This document shows positions 53,567-64,000 of a DNA stretch of 64,000 nt, in pieces. This DNA is from Hanleya hanleyi. Taxonomy: Eukaryota; Mollusca; Polyplacophora; Lepidopleurida; Hanleyidae. Position numbers and translations under genes: made by a program. The stretch is from assembly GCA_036873755.1 (NCBI GenBank), contig JAVTVY010016051.1, positions 1-64,000 of the forward strand, given 5' to 3'. The notes under the pieces are model-generated. The model was not told the origin of the DNA. It searched no databases and saw nothing but the letters and a program-made list of their open reading frames with translations. The stretch's first letter is position 1; each line of letters starts with the position of its first letter.

Positions 53567-54763
53567 CCGGAGAGAGAACAACAACAACAACAAGGATGAC
53601 ACATGAGAGAGGACCAATACATATGGACACATGTTCATTCCTATATTTAAAGACTCTACCACCACCACCACCAACTCCATCAATACCACCACCGCACACC
53701 ACCAACACCACCAACACCACCACCAACGCCACCACCAACGCCACCAACGCCACCACTAACGCCACCAACGTCACCACCGGGCGTCAACGCCCGGTGGTGG
53801 TGGTGGTGGTGGTGGTAGCCCCCGTGTGGCAGAGCTCCGAGAGCTCCACACCCGGTGGTGGTGGTGGGAACTCCCGTGTGGCAGAGCTCTTGGATCGGAG
53901 CTCTTGGAGCTCAACGCCTGTGGAGCTCAGATCTCGGAAGTGACATTTGCATACGACCTCTGTGAGGTCCCAATCGGCGCCATTGGACCATGATACGGCA
54001 CTGTTTCCACCGTCATCGCCCTATTCAAGATATCTACAATTTTCGACTGACCGACCTCGCCCGTCTACGCAGCTACGTGGAAGCCATCTTCAATGACCAA
54101 GCAACGTCCTTCAAATTAAATCTGGCGTTTGGTTGTGTGCTGCAGCATAAGGAGACAGATCAAGTCCGATACTTTTACCCGAGCAGTAACATCCGGGTAT
54201 TTGATCAACCGTTTACCATCATTAACCGGGCGTCGCTAGAGACGATGCTGGAGAACCTGGCCACCGTGGATCCCTTGCAATGGGCCCAACGACAACGCCC
54301 CAACACCAAATGGATAGTGGAGAGGGTCACCAATGTTACGTTCTTCGTGGTTAAACTGACCACCACCGCCATCGGATGAAAGTATTCACCCATGCACTGA
54401 TAGATTCTCAGAATGCGCAAACAACTATCTGAGGATATGTTGCCTCAACGGTATCCTGGCCTGCCCGACGGTGATTAGAATAAACGGTTCAGAGCGAACA
54501 TGGCCGAAGATGGAACTTTCTGAAATGGAGACTTCTGATTGAACAAGAATACATCTAACGGACAGGAACGAATATGAAACATGCAAATGGTGGCCTCTGA
54601 TTGGGAAGAATCTTCTTGAATTGTAAATATACCCAACGCGGCTCCCCCAGCGTGGGTATGATGTAACATTGGGGAGAATAAACTATATGAAAAAAACTTC
54701 TTCTTCTTCTTGTTCTCTCATGTGTCATCCTTGTTGTTGTTGCTGTTGTTGTTCTCTCTCCGG
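53567..54763. repeat. ~45-bp inverted repeat enclosing domain copy C
   Basis: CCGGAGAGAGAACAACAACA...GATGACACATGAGAGA (53567-53610) is the reverse of 54714-54763. The enclosed 1.2 kb has (CCACCAACA)n, a CACCGGGCG/CGCCCGGTG palindrome near 53775-53800, GAGCTC-rich sequence and domain copy C. Could be the ends of a mobile unit or a folded duplication. Confidence 0.65.
53972..54379 (+). pseudogene. domain copy C: 5'-truncated, inverted copy of gene B 3' half
   Basis: Begins RRHWTMIRHCFHRHRPIQDI and continues closely similar to gene B residues ~165-300 through VERVTNVTFFVVKL. The fingers are absent, and a small indel changes the last ~10 codons to TTTAIG before TGA. An AATAAA follows at 54480. 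On the opposite strand to A and B, so the family has been copied in both orientations. Confidence 0.75.
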
Positions 54764-54884
54764 TCTATATCATAGTGTTATGTTAGAGTGTTAAAGCGTA
54801 ACGACGGGCGTCGAGGGCGTCACTGCATTTCGAAGAATTAGTGACAATTCCATGGAATATCAGAGCTTCTGAGCTATTTCACCA
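54380..54884. other. flank of copy C
   Basis: No further homology to gene B is visible. Contains AATAAA (54480) and a (TTC)n/(GTT)n run at 54695-54760. Confidence 0.4.
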
Positions 54885-56410
54885 GGGCGTTGAAGCATTA
54901 AGAATGGCTTTGGTGGGCGTTGCTACAAGATGACACCTCACACGACGCATTCGCACCGCGGATGGTCCATCTCTACACCAAATAACATCCTTCACTGCTA
55001 AAAAATGCCCACTTTCGCTACTACTCGTACTGATGACGTCACCAATGACGTCACAGATGCTGTGGATATCCCTCAACTCGGAATGTACACCCCGAGAGCT
55101 ACAACATGACACCTCCCAGGACCCATTCGGACCAAGGATGGTTCCTCTCTACTCCGAATACCTTCCTTCACTGCCCCAAAATGTCCACTTTCGCTACTAC
55201 TCCTACTGATGACGTCAACAATGACGTCACAGATGCTTCGGACATGCCTCAACTCGGAATGTACACCCGAGAACTACAAGATGACACCTTCCAGGACGCA
55301 TTCGGACTAAGGATAGTCCCTCTCTACACCAAACTCACCCCCACGCACCCACAAAATGTCCCCTTTCGCTACTACTCGTACTGATGACGTCACCGATGAC
55401 GTCACAGATGACGCGGACATCCCTTAAATCGGAATGTACACCCCGAGAACTAAAAGATGACACCTTCCAGGACGCATTCGAACCGTGAATAGCCCATCTC
55501 GACCCCACGTACCCCCAAAATGTCCACTTTCGCTACTACTCGTACCGATGACGTCATCAATGACGTCACAGATGACGCGAACATCCCTCAAATCGGAATG
55601 TACACCCCGAGAGCAACAAAATGACACCTCACACGACACATTCGGACCAAGGATGGTCCCTCTCTACCCCAAACACCTTCCTTTCACTGCCCCAAAATGG
55701 CCACTTTACTTACTACAACCAACTGCGCATGCGCAGATTAACGCGACTTGCATTCAAAAACACACCATTCTGACTCTACCCCACACAAGCTTCACTTTGA
55801 CACCTCACACGACCCATTCGAACCGTGAATAGCCCATCTCTACCCCAAACACACCCCTACATAGCACCCAAAATGCCCCCTTTCGCTACTACTCGTACTG
55901 ATGACGTCACTGATGACGTCACAGATGACGCGGACATCCCTTAAATCGGAATGTACACCCCGAGAACTACAAGATGACACCTTCCAGGACGCATTCGAAC
56001 CGTGAATAGCCCATCTCGACCCCAAATACCTTCATGTACTGCCCGAAAATGGCCACTTTCGCTACTACTCGTACCGATGACGTCACCGATGACGTCACAG
56101 ATGACGCGGACATCCCTCAAATCGGAATGTACACCCCGAGAACTACAAGATGACACCTCACACGACGCATTCGGACCAAGGATGGTCCCTCTCTACCCCA
56201 AATATCTTCATGTACTGCCCCAAAATGGCCACTTTACTTACTACAACCAACTGCGCATGCGCAGATTGACGCGACTTGCATTCAAAAACACACCATTCTG
56301 ACTCTACCCCACACAAGCTTCACTTTGACACCTCACACGACCCATTCGAACCGTGAATAGCCCATCTCTATCCCAAACACACCCCTACATAGCACCCAAA
56401 ATGCCTGTTT
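54885..56410. repeat. tandem array, ~175-bp unit, with paired TGACGTCA palindromes
   Basis: Units read ACAAGATGACACCTCACACG, TCGGACCAAGGATGGTCCCT, CACTTTCGCTACTACTCGTA, then two TGACGTCA words 12 bp apart. Pairs lie at 55034/55046, 55210/55222, 55385/55397, 55549/55561, 55902/55914 and 56078/56090: twelve perfect CREs. Two units replace them with CTGCGCATGCGCAG (55733-55746, 56251-56264), and the ~150-bp blocks after these are near-identical. Frames on both strands stay open through several units but are period artefacts unless shown otherwise. Confidence 0.85.
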
Positions 56411-57720
56411 TCTATACTACGGGCCAGGCTGCGCATGTGCAGACTATTGAACACGGACGAACCATTAGTGTAGTCAAGTGCTCCTCCACGAGAGCTTCAA
56501 AATAAGACCTCACTCGACCCCATTGGACCATTAGGGACTCACCTAGACTCCAACATGTCCACCCCGTATGGGCCTATACACCCATAGCCATGCAGTATAG
56601 GCCTATGGGCCTACCCAGGCCTCGGTGACTTTTTTCAAAAATTTCACCGATTCGCTCCGCAACACTTCCTATCGTGTTCTACATGACGAGACGAGTAAAA
56701 CGAGACCCCACAACCCTACCGCAAATGTATAGAAGTGGGTTTCCCAGCAGGATAAACATTGAACCTATACCCCAGTATGGGACTATATGGGGCTATATCG
56801 TACTTTTTCAAAAATTTCACCGATTCGAGCCGGGACACTTCCTATCATGTTCTAAATGACGAGACTAAGAAAACGAGACCCCACAACCTATACCGCAAAT
56901 GTCGAGAAGTAGGTTTCCCAGGATGGTCCTATACCCCCATACCCCATATAGGCATTTTCCCGTAATTTAGGATAAAGTCCGTGTTCCGTATTTTTTCAGG
57001 AAAATTTTTACATACACCCACCCTGGAACTAGGGGGAGATAACTCTATTGATAGACAAGCCCCGTTAAGCCCGGCGACCTATATACCCCTCATACCCCAT
57101 ATAGGCATTTTCCCAGGTTTTTCGATAAAGTCCGTGTTCCGTATTTTTTTTTTTCAGGAAAAATTTTACATGCACCCACCCAGCCATCAAATACCCCTTC
57201 ACCTAGGCTTCACTTTGATACCTCATATGACCCCATCGGACCATTATTGGCTCCCCTAGCTCCAAAACGTCTATTTCCATACCCTTTTCCCACAATTCCC
57301 TGTCTGCGCAGGCGCAGAATGGTGACAACGCCCGAGCCGCTAGTCCAGTCAAATGCCCCTTCACAAATGCTTAACTTTGATACCTCATATGACCCCATTG
57401 GACCATTAGGGGCTCCCCTACATCCCAACACGTCTATTTCCATACCCTTCGGCCACCGCGCATGCGCAGAATGCCGATACTTCAACCCCACATCCAGCCC
57501 ATCAGATGCCCCTTCACGAATGCTTCACTTTGATACCTCACTCGATCCCATTGGACCATTAGTAGCTCCCCTACATCCCAAAACGGCTATTTCCATACCC
57601 TTGGGCCACCGCGCATGCGCAGAATGCCGCTCTGTCAACCCCACACCCAGCCCATTAGATGCCCCTTCACCTAAGCTTCACTTTGATACCTCACTCGACC
57701 CAATCGGACCATTTTATCTA
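56411..57720. repeat. related tandem array with GCGCATGCGC palindromes
   Basis: Units carry CTTCACTTTGATACCTCA, GACCCCATTGGACCATTAGG, CGTCTATTTCCATACCC and CGCGCATGCGCAGAATGCCG (about 57457 and 57610; variants at 56429 and 57304). TTTGACACCTCACACGACCC links it to the previous array. The first part (56560-57170) has CCCATATAGGCATTTTCCC duplicated. Confidence 0.8.
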
Positions 57721-57954
57721 GGGACTACTTTTTCTCCGCGGAAGGTTTTTCCCGCGACCGAATCACCGCCAGACATGACCGCATCACCGCGGATGAATAC
57801 ATCTTTGACCTGGGTCACGTGATATGCAAATTTGGAACTCTCCTGTGCTGGAAGTAGCTTTTGGTCCTTCTGCCGGAACTATACTCCACTTGACCTCTGT
57901 GACCTTGAAATGAGGTCGAAATGAGGTCAAGTTGCGCTCTGCCGTCCTTTCCCT
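57721..57954. other. right border of the array region
   Basis: Contains a CACGTG E-box (57816-57821) and ATGAGGTC direct repeats at 57912-57930. No gene. Confidence 0.4.
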
Positions 57955-58690
57955 ACTACTCTCCCATATCGATTATATTTGTAAGAAAGTTTCCAGGAGT
58001 ATAGGACTACTCAGTCATATTAAGAAATCCGTTAACAAAAAAATACTATACATTTGATATTATTCTCTTATATTTCCATATCTATCGTATTGTAATACTC
58101 TTTGGGGAAACACATACACTAGTGCAGTACAAAACGTGCAATACGACTTATAACATTTTCAAATAAAGTAGACCACACTGAACCCCTATTCCGGAAAACC
58201 CAGATTTTACAGCTGAATAAACTAAATACTTACCTTTTACTGTTGATAGTCCACAAATTTTTCTACTGCTCAACTCAACTGCGCAGAGATGCCTTTAGAC
58301 ATTATTTAAAAACAAAACAATCAACAGTACATTACTTTAATTTAATATAGCTAGGCCGTTTTATCGGACAAACCTATCCTTCTACACCACTAAAATAGCT
58401 GGACCCCGTGAGTGGAATAAATTACCCTCCTCAATTAAATCCACATCATCTACTTCACTATTCAAATCAAGCCTTAAATCATATCTGCTTGAAGACTGAC
58501 CTGTCTCCACACACAAAAATGCGCCTGGTATAATAATTCTATGTTGTATATCAAGACTACAAATTTTCGTATATTACATCTATTAGGGATAGAACAAGCC
58601 CCATAGGGCTTTATTCCGGCCTCTTACAGTTTGTGAGCATTACTAGAAATGAACATTTATGTGGTGAATAAAAATCAAATAAAATCAAAT
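57955..58690 (+). mobile_element. LINE C: 3' fragment of a non-LTR retrotransposon
   Basis: Broken frames read SHIDYICKKVSRSIGLLSHI, YLSYCNTLWGNTY and IGQTYPSTPLK, the last part of a jockey/CR1-like reverse transcriptase. Ends with an AAATC-type tail (58664-58690). The 5' part is missing, as usual for truncated LINE insertions. Confidence 0.75.
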
Positions 58691-59270
58691 AGGATTGAAC
58701 GTCGCTTTCAACATTCAACGACGTATGTCAAAATTTGGACCATAGAACGCGGTCAGTTTTTCACGCATGCTCGGTCCGACTGGAACGTGCTACAGCCAGA
58801 TTTTGTTATCGGTGCGTTCGAAAGTTCACGCTGGCCCGGTCCATTTGGCCCGGTCTTTATGGACCGTTCCAAACTTTCATTCGGTCGCGGTTCAAATAAA
58901 GTTGTTCGCCGATCAATTCAGACCGGTTCAGTTCAGCTGCAGTTCCCCATCCACAGTGCGCTTCCAATGTCCATGCGTTTTCGCTATTCGCGTGTCAGTT
59001 GTCTGAGCTATTACAGCGTCATTTATATCGTCGTTGAGATGGGATTTCGGATCTGTATATTACAACTTTATAAGTCTATCAGCTGAATAGATGTGATGTG
59101 AATTTGTTATTCCTGTGTTTTTGTTCTGAACGCGACGTTTTCGGATGGGAGTCGCGTCTTTCCCCCGTCGCGTGACTCACCGTCACTATATTCATAGAAG
59201 TTAATCCACTTCAGTGCGAGAATTCCGATCCCGGTATCATTTCAATAAAACATATCAATGATAAGTAGTA
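58691..59270. other. spacer before satellite; no gene
   Basis: A 145-codon open stretch (58649-59086) shows no family resemblance and starts inside the LINE tail. Nothing else supported. Confidence 0.4.
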
Positions 59271-62200
59271 TGGGTGCACTCCGGAGATTCTTTTATTCGG
59301 CATGGAATAGACTATGGGTCCGTTTTTCGGCCACCAGTTGTCGCAAAACCTTCAACCCAAATCACTTATATGTATATATTTTCTGAAAGAGCATGATGAA
59401 ACTATTATTTTAAGATATAACACTGCTATGTTATAGAAAAATTTAACTCGAACATTCTCCTCCATGCTTGCTTAATTTTTCCTAGAAAACCCCTTAAAAA
59501 TGTCGAAAAATGGTCAAATTCGGCTCAATTTCCAGAAAAATCTGTAAGAGCGATTTCAATTAAACTTCTTACTCACGTTCCCTGGTCCGGTCTCAACTTA
59601 AAAAGGCAAAAAGGGGGTGTTAACCTAACCGTTTTTTGTCAGATTTTCTTCCCGTAAATGAGTCCCGATTTTTAGGCACACCCAAGGGGCATAACTGAGG
59701 CAGGACAAACTTTACTCCATGATCCCGATCAGCGTGTAGACAAAGCCAGCACTCGATTTGTACGTACTCGTTTGCAGCGTTGATAATGCTGAATAGGATG
59801 GCATTATAGATATAAGCTATTAAGAAGACAAGAAGAATTATGATGTAGCAGAACAAGGGCAGTCTATCGTATTATGAAATTAGAGAGGGGCCATTACTAC
59901 GAAACTGCGGAGGGCCACCTTAAATTAAGGGGCAGGATGTTTTTTACGAAATTAATTATTCACATGTATCGTAATCTCAGAGTGTTTGCGAGTATGGCGG
60001 TATGCAACACTTGCCAGTTATACATACTATTTTTGGAAATCCGACCGATAACTTTCCCCCTACCCCATCTTTGTTTTGATCAATTTTGCCAATTCTAGCA
60101 GGATTTTCGAGAACAAAACTCAAAATTAACCTATTTCTTCTTAATAATGGTCATCCATTCGGCAATATGAAGGCCGTGGTTACTTTTCCGCTTTCCAATG
60201 ATAGCAGAAACGCGGGAAAATGCAAATAAGCGATGTAACCAAGTCAAATTATTGGTAATTTTGCACTCAATTTTCTCTTAGAAACATGGGAAATACTTCA
60301 AAAACTTGAGAAATAATTTGTAAAACCATAATAATATACATCCATTCCATCCTTTATGGACTGTAAATGGGTTCTTTGTAAAGAAAATTTACACTGGCAA
60401 ATTATTATCATTCTGATAGGACCTCGTTCTGCCATAATATCCACCGAAATCTCAGTCCAGGGGAGATAACTCCTGTATGGAATACAGTATGCAGTAACCT
60501 CAATTGTATACTAATGGACACACTGTGGATTATTTTAATCGAACTCCTGGTCTTCTTTCCACCTGCTTCCGAAAATAGAGCTTCAGGTATGTTCATAGGC
60601 AGTCAAAATTAAACAATCTGGCGTAATGACAAGGCTCATGCTCCGTAACGGAGTCTACATTAAGATAATGCATAGACTCCACTATTATGCCTTAAGGGTG
60701 CACTCCGGAGATTCTTTTTTATTCGGCATGGAATAGACTATGGGTCCGTTTTTCGGCCGCCAGTTGTCGCAAAACCTTCAACCCAAATCACTTATATGTA
60801 TATATTTTCTGAAAGAGCATGATGAAACTATTATTTTAAGATATAACACTGCTATGTTATAGAAAATTTAACTCGAACATTCTCCTCCATGCTTGCTTCA
60901 TTTTTCCTAGAAAACCCCTTAAAAATGTCGAAAAATGGTCAAATTCGGCTCAATTTCCAGAAAAATCTGTAAGAGCGATTTAAATTAAACTTCTTACTCA
61001 CGTTCCTGGTCCGGTCTCAAGTTAAAAAGGCAAACAAAAGTGGGTGTCAACCTGCCCGTTTTTTGTCAGATTTTCTTCCCGTAAATGAGTCCCGATTTTT
61101 AGGCACACCCAAGGGGCATAACTGAGGCAGGACAAACTTTACTCCATGATCCCGATCAGCGTGTAGACGAAGTCAGCACTCGATTTGTACGTACTCGTTT
61201 GCAGCGTAGATAATGCTGAACAGGATGGCATTATAGATATAAGCTATTAAGAAGACAAGAAGAATTATGATGTAGCAGAACAAGGGCAGTCTATCGTATT
61301 ATGAAATTAGAGAGGGGCCATTACTACGAAATCCGTGGAGGGCCACCTAAGGGGCAGGATGTTTTTTACGAAATTAATTATTCACATGTATCGTAATCTC
61401 AGAGTGTTTGCGAGTATGGCGGTATACAACACTTGCCAGTTATACATATTATTTTTAAAATCCGACCGATAACTTTCCCCTACCCCATCTTTGTTTTGAT
61501 CAATTTTGCCAATTCTAGCAGGATTTTCGAGAACAAAACTCAAAATTAACCTATTTCTTCTTAATAATGGTCATCCATTCGGCAATATGAAGGCCGTGGT
61601 TACTTTTCCGCTTTCCAATGGTAGCAGAAACGCGGGAAAATGCAAATAAGCGATGTAACCAAGTCAAATTATTGGTAATTTTGCACTCAATTTCTCTTAG
61701 AAACATGGGAAATACTTCAGAAACTTGAGAAATAATTTGTAAAACCATAATAATATACGTCCATTCCATCCTTTATGGACTGTAAATGGGTTCTCTTGTA
61801 AAGAAAATTTACACTGGCAAATTTATATCATTCTGATAGGACCTCGTTCTGCCATAATATCCACCGAAATCTCAGTCCAGGGGGAGATAACTCCTGTATG
61901 GAATACAGTATGCAGTAACCTCAATTGTATACTAATGGACACACTGTGGATTATTTTAATCGAACTCCTGGTCTTCTTTCCACCTGCTTCCGAAAATAGA
62001 GCTTCAGGTATAACTAGGCAGTCAAAATTAAACAATCTGGCGTAATGATACATCTCCGCTCCGTAACGGAGTCTACATTAAGATAATGCATAGACTCCAC
62101 TATTATGCCTTAAGGGTGCACTCCGGAGATTCTTTTATTCGGCATGGAATAGACTATGGGTCCGTTTTTCGGCCACCAGTTGTCGCAAAACCTTCAACCC

Positions 62201-64000
62201 CAAATCACTTATATGTATATATTTTCTGAAAGAGCATGATGAAACTATTATTTTAAGATATAACACTGCTATGTTATAGAAAAATTTAACTCGAACATTC
62301 TTCTCCATGCTTGCTTCATTTTTCCTAGAAAACCCCTTAAAAATGTCGAAAAATGGTCAAATTCGGCTCAATTTCCAGAAAAATCTGTAAGAGCGATTTC
62401 AATTAAACTTCTTACTCACGTTCCCTGGTCCGGTCTCAACTTAAAAAGGCAAAAAAGGGGGTGTTAACCTAACCGTTTTTTGTCAGATTTTCTTCCCGTA
62501 AATGAGTCCCGATTTTTAGGCACACCCAAGGGGCATAACTGAGGCAGGACAAACTTTACTCCATGATCCCGATCAGCGTGTAGACGAAGCCAGCACTCGA
62601 TTTGTACGTACTCGTTTGCAGCGTTGATAATGCTGAATAGGATGGCATTATAGATATAAGCTATTAAGAAGACAAGAAGAATTATGATGTAGCAGAACAA
62701 GGGCAGTCTATCGTATTATGAAATTAGAGAGGGGCCATTACTACGAAACTGCGGAGGGCCACCTTAAGGGGCAGGATGTTTTTTACGAAATTAATTATTC
62801 ACATGTATCGTAATCTCAGAGTGTTTGCGAGTATGGCGGTATACAACACTTGCCAGTTATACATATTATTTTGGGAAATCCGACCGATAACTTTCCCCCT
62901 ACCCCATCTTTGTTTTGATCACTTTTGCCAATTCTAGCAGGATTTTCGAGAACAAAACTCAAAATTAACCTATTTCTTCTTAATAATGGTCATCCATTCG
63001 GCAATATGAAGGCCGTGGTTACTTTTCCGCTTTCCAATGATAGCAGAAACGCGGAAAATGCAAATAAGCGATGTAACCAAGTCAAATTATTGGTAATTTT
63101 GCACTCAATTTTCTCTTAGAAACATGGGAAATACTTCAGAAACTTGAGAAATAATTTGTAAAACCATAATAATATACATCCATTCCATCCTTTATGGACT
63201 GTAAATGGGTTCTCTTGTAAAGAAAATTTACACTGGCAAATTTATATCATTCTGATAGGACCTCGTTCTGCCATAATATCCACCGAAATCTCAGTCCAGG
63301 GGGAGATAACTCCTGTATGGAATACAGTATGCAGTAACCTCAATTGTATACTAATGGACACACTGTGGATTATTTTAATCGAACTCCTGGTCTTCTTTCC
63401 ACCTGCTTCCGAAAATAGAGCTTCAGGTATAACTAGGCAGTCAAAATTAAACAATCTGGCGTAATGATGCATAGACTCCACTATTATGCCTTAAGGGTGC
63501 ACTCCAGAGATTCTTTTATTCGGCATGGAATAGACTATGGGTCCGTTTTTCGGCCACCAGTTGTCGCAAAACCTTCAACCCAAATCACTTATATGTATAT
63601 ATTTTCTGAAAGAGCACGATGAAACTATTATTCTAAGATATACCACTGCTACGTTAGAAAATTTAACTCGAACATTCTTCTCCATGCTTGCTTCATTTTT
63701 CCTAGAAAACCCCTTAAAAATGTCGAAAAATGGTCAAATTCGGCTCAATTTCCAGAAAAATCTGTAAGAGCGATTTCAATTAAACTTCTTACTCACGTTC
63801 CCTGGTCCGGTCTCAACTTAAAAAGGCAAAAAAAAGGGGGTGAAAACCTAACCGTTTTTTGTCAGATTTTCTTCCCGTAAATGAGTCCCGATTTTTAGGC
63901 ACACCCAAGGGGCATAACTGAGGCAGGACAAACTTTACTCCATGATCCCGATCAGCGTGTAGACGAAGCCAGCACTCGATTTGTACGTACTCGTTTGCAG
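59271..64000. repeat. ~1.4-kb satellite: three full units and a partial fourth, running off the window
   Basis: GGGTGCACTCCGGAGATTCT recurs at 59272, 60696, 62114 and 63495, giving units of 1424, 1418 and 1381 bp that are nearly identical. Unit 3 is short because ~40 bp including CTCCGTAACGGAGTCTACA is deleted. Each unit ends with a GGAGTCTA..TAGACTCC hairpin. Weak 60-80-codon frames recur on the minus strand but lack ATG starts or are frameshifted between units, so coding is unlikely. Confidence 0.95.

Noticed and set aside
53221..53943. 240-codon plus-strand frame and overlapping minus-strand frames
   Set aside because: Entirely GT/CA and CCA/TGG simple sequence; frames are open because of the repeat composition.
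55106..56301. Repeated open frames (TDDVTD...QIGMYT and its antisense)
   Set aside because: Produced by the ~175-bp array; both strands are open in parallel and each frame ends within two units.
58649..59086. 145-codon plus-strand frame after LINE C
   Set aside because: Starts inside the AAATC tail of the LINE and resembles nothing known.
59620..59856. 78-codon minus-strand frame with membrane-like start, repeated in satellite units
   Set aside because: Begins at TTG without an ATG. Conservation is explained by overall unit identity; no coding bias can be shown.

Overview
This is animal nuclear DNA: AT-rich, with spliced genes, GT-AG introns of 0.35-3.9 kb and a very high load of mobile and tandem repeats. 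The repeat types point to a mollusc, most likely a bivalve. They include pearl/Helitron-like elements whose ~157-bp tandem cores run into a GACGG microsatellite and a hairpin, TGACCTTGACC arrays, a 5S-rRNA-derived SINE with a GTGAGTGAGTGA end, a Penelope-like element, and many ACATGTA palindromes. Species cannot be named from the sequence.

Two conserved genes were reassembled from exons that all agree in splice site and phase. TYW1 (+ strand, eight exons, 15515-26824) encodes the radical-SAM half of the tRNA wybutosine enzyme up to its natural stop. Its flavodoxin half was not found in the 15.5 kb upstream and probably lies outside the window. POP5 (- strand, five exons, 39861-29913) is complete: 164 codons for a protein subunit of RNase P/RNase MRP. 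The two genes converge tail to tail about 3.1 kb apart, and both act on tRNA. Their introns hold most of the well-preserved DNA-transposon remnants: a MULE-like palindrome with a 10-bp target duplication (18270-18458), a pogo/Tigger-like element with a transposase remnant (20384-21420), two MITEs abutting at one TA (23853-26546), a Harbinger-like element (37474-38994), and a ~300-bp-arm foldback (33205-33900).

From 40 to 51 kb the window is mainly retroelements. LINE A (- strand, 40128-43810) is decayed. LINE B (- strand, 46130-48185) has its central reverse-transcriptase segment flipped in place. A Penelope-like reverse transcriptase (+ strand, 48504-51063) is broken by an insertion and a frameshift. 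A Thr/Pro/Gly 11-residue-repeat ORF (45276-45968, -) may be a secreted protein.

The most unusual region is 51.4-57.8 kb. Two tandem intronless C2H2 zinc-finger genes (A truncated, B intact) have almost identical TATA/MEF2-like promoters with the TATA motif 47 bp from the ATG in both. Gene B carries a ~165-residue C-terminal domain, a third copy of which lies inverted at 53.97-54.38 kb (C). From memory this domain resembles the region ahead of type-B DNA polymerase in Maverick-like elements. Next come two related tandem arrays, one with twelve perfect TGACGTCA palindromes, both with NRF1-like GCGCATGCGC palindromes. The right end (59271-64000) is a ~1.4-kb satellite running off the window.

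No CRISPR array, operon, intact tRNA or rRNA gene was seen. The window start (1-15.5 kb) is gene-poor and holds arrays, duplications and one of three copies of a ~255-bp dispersed repeat.
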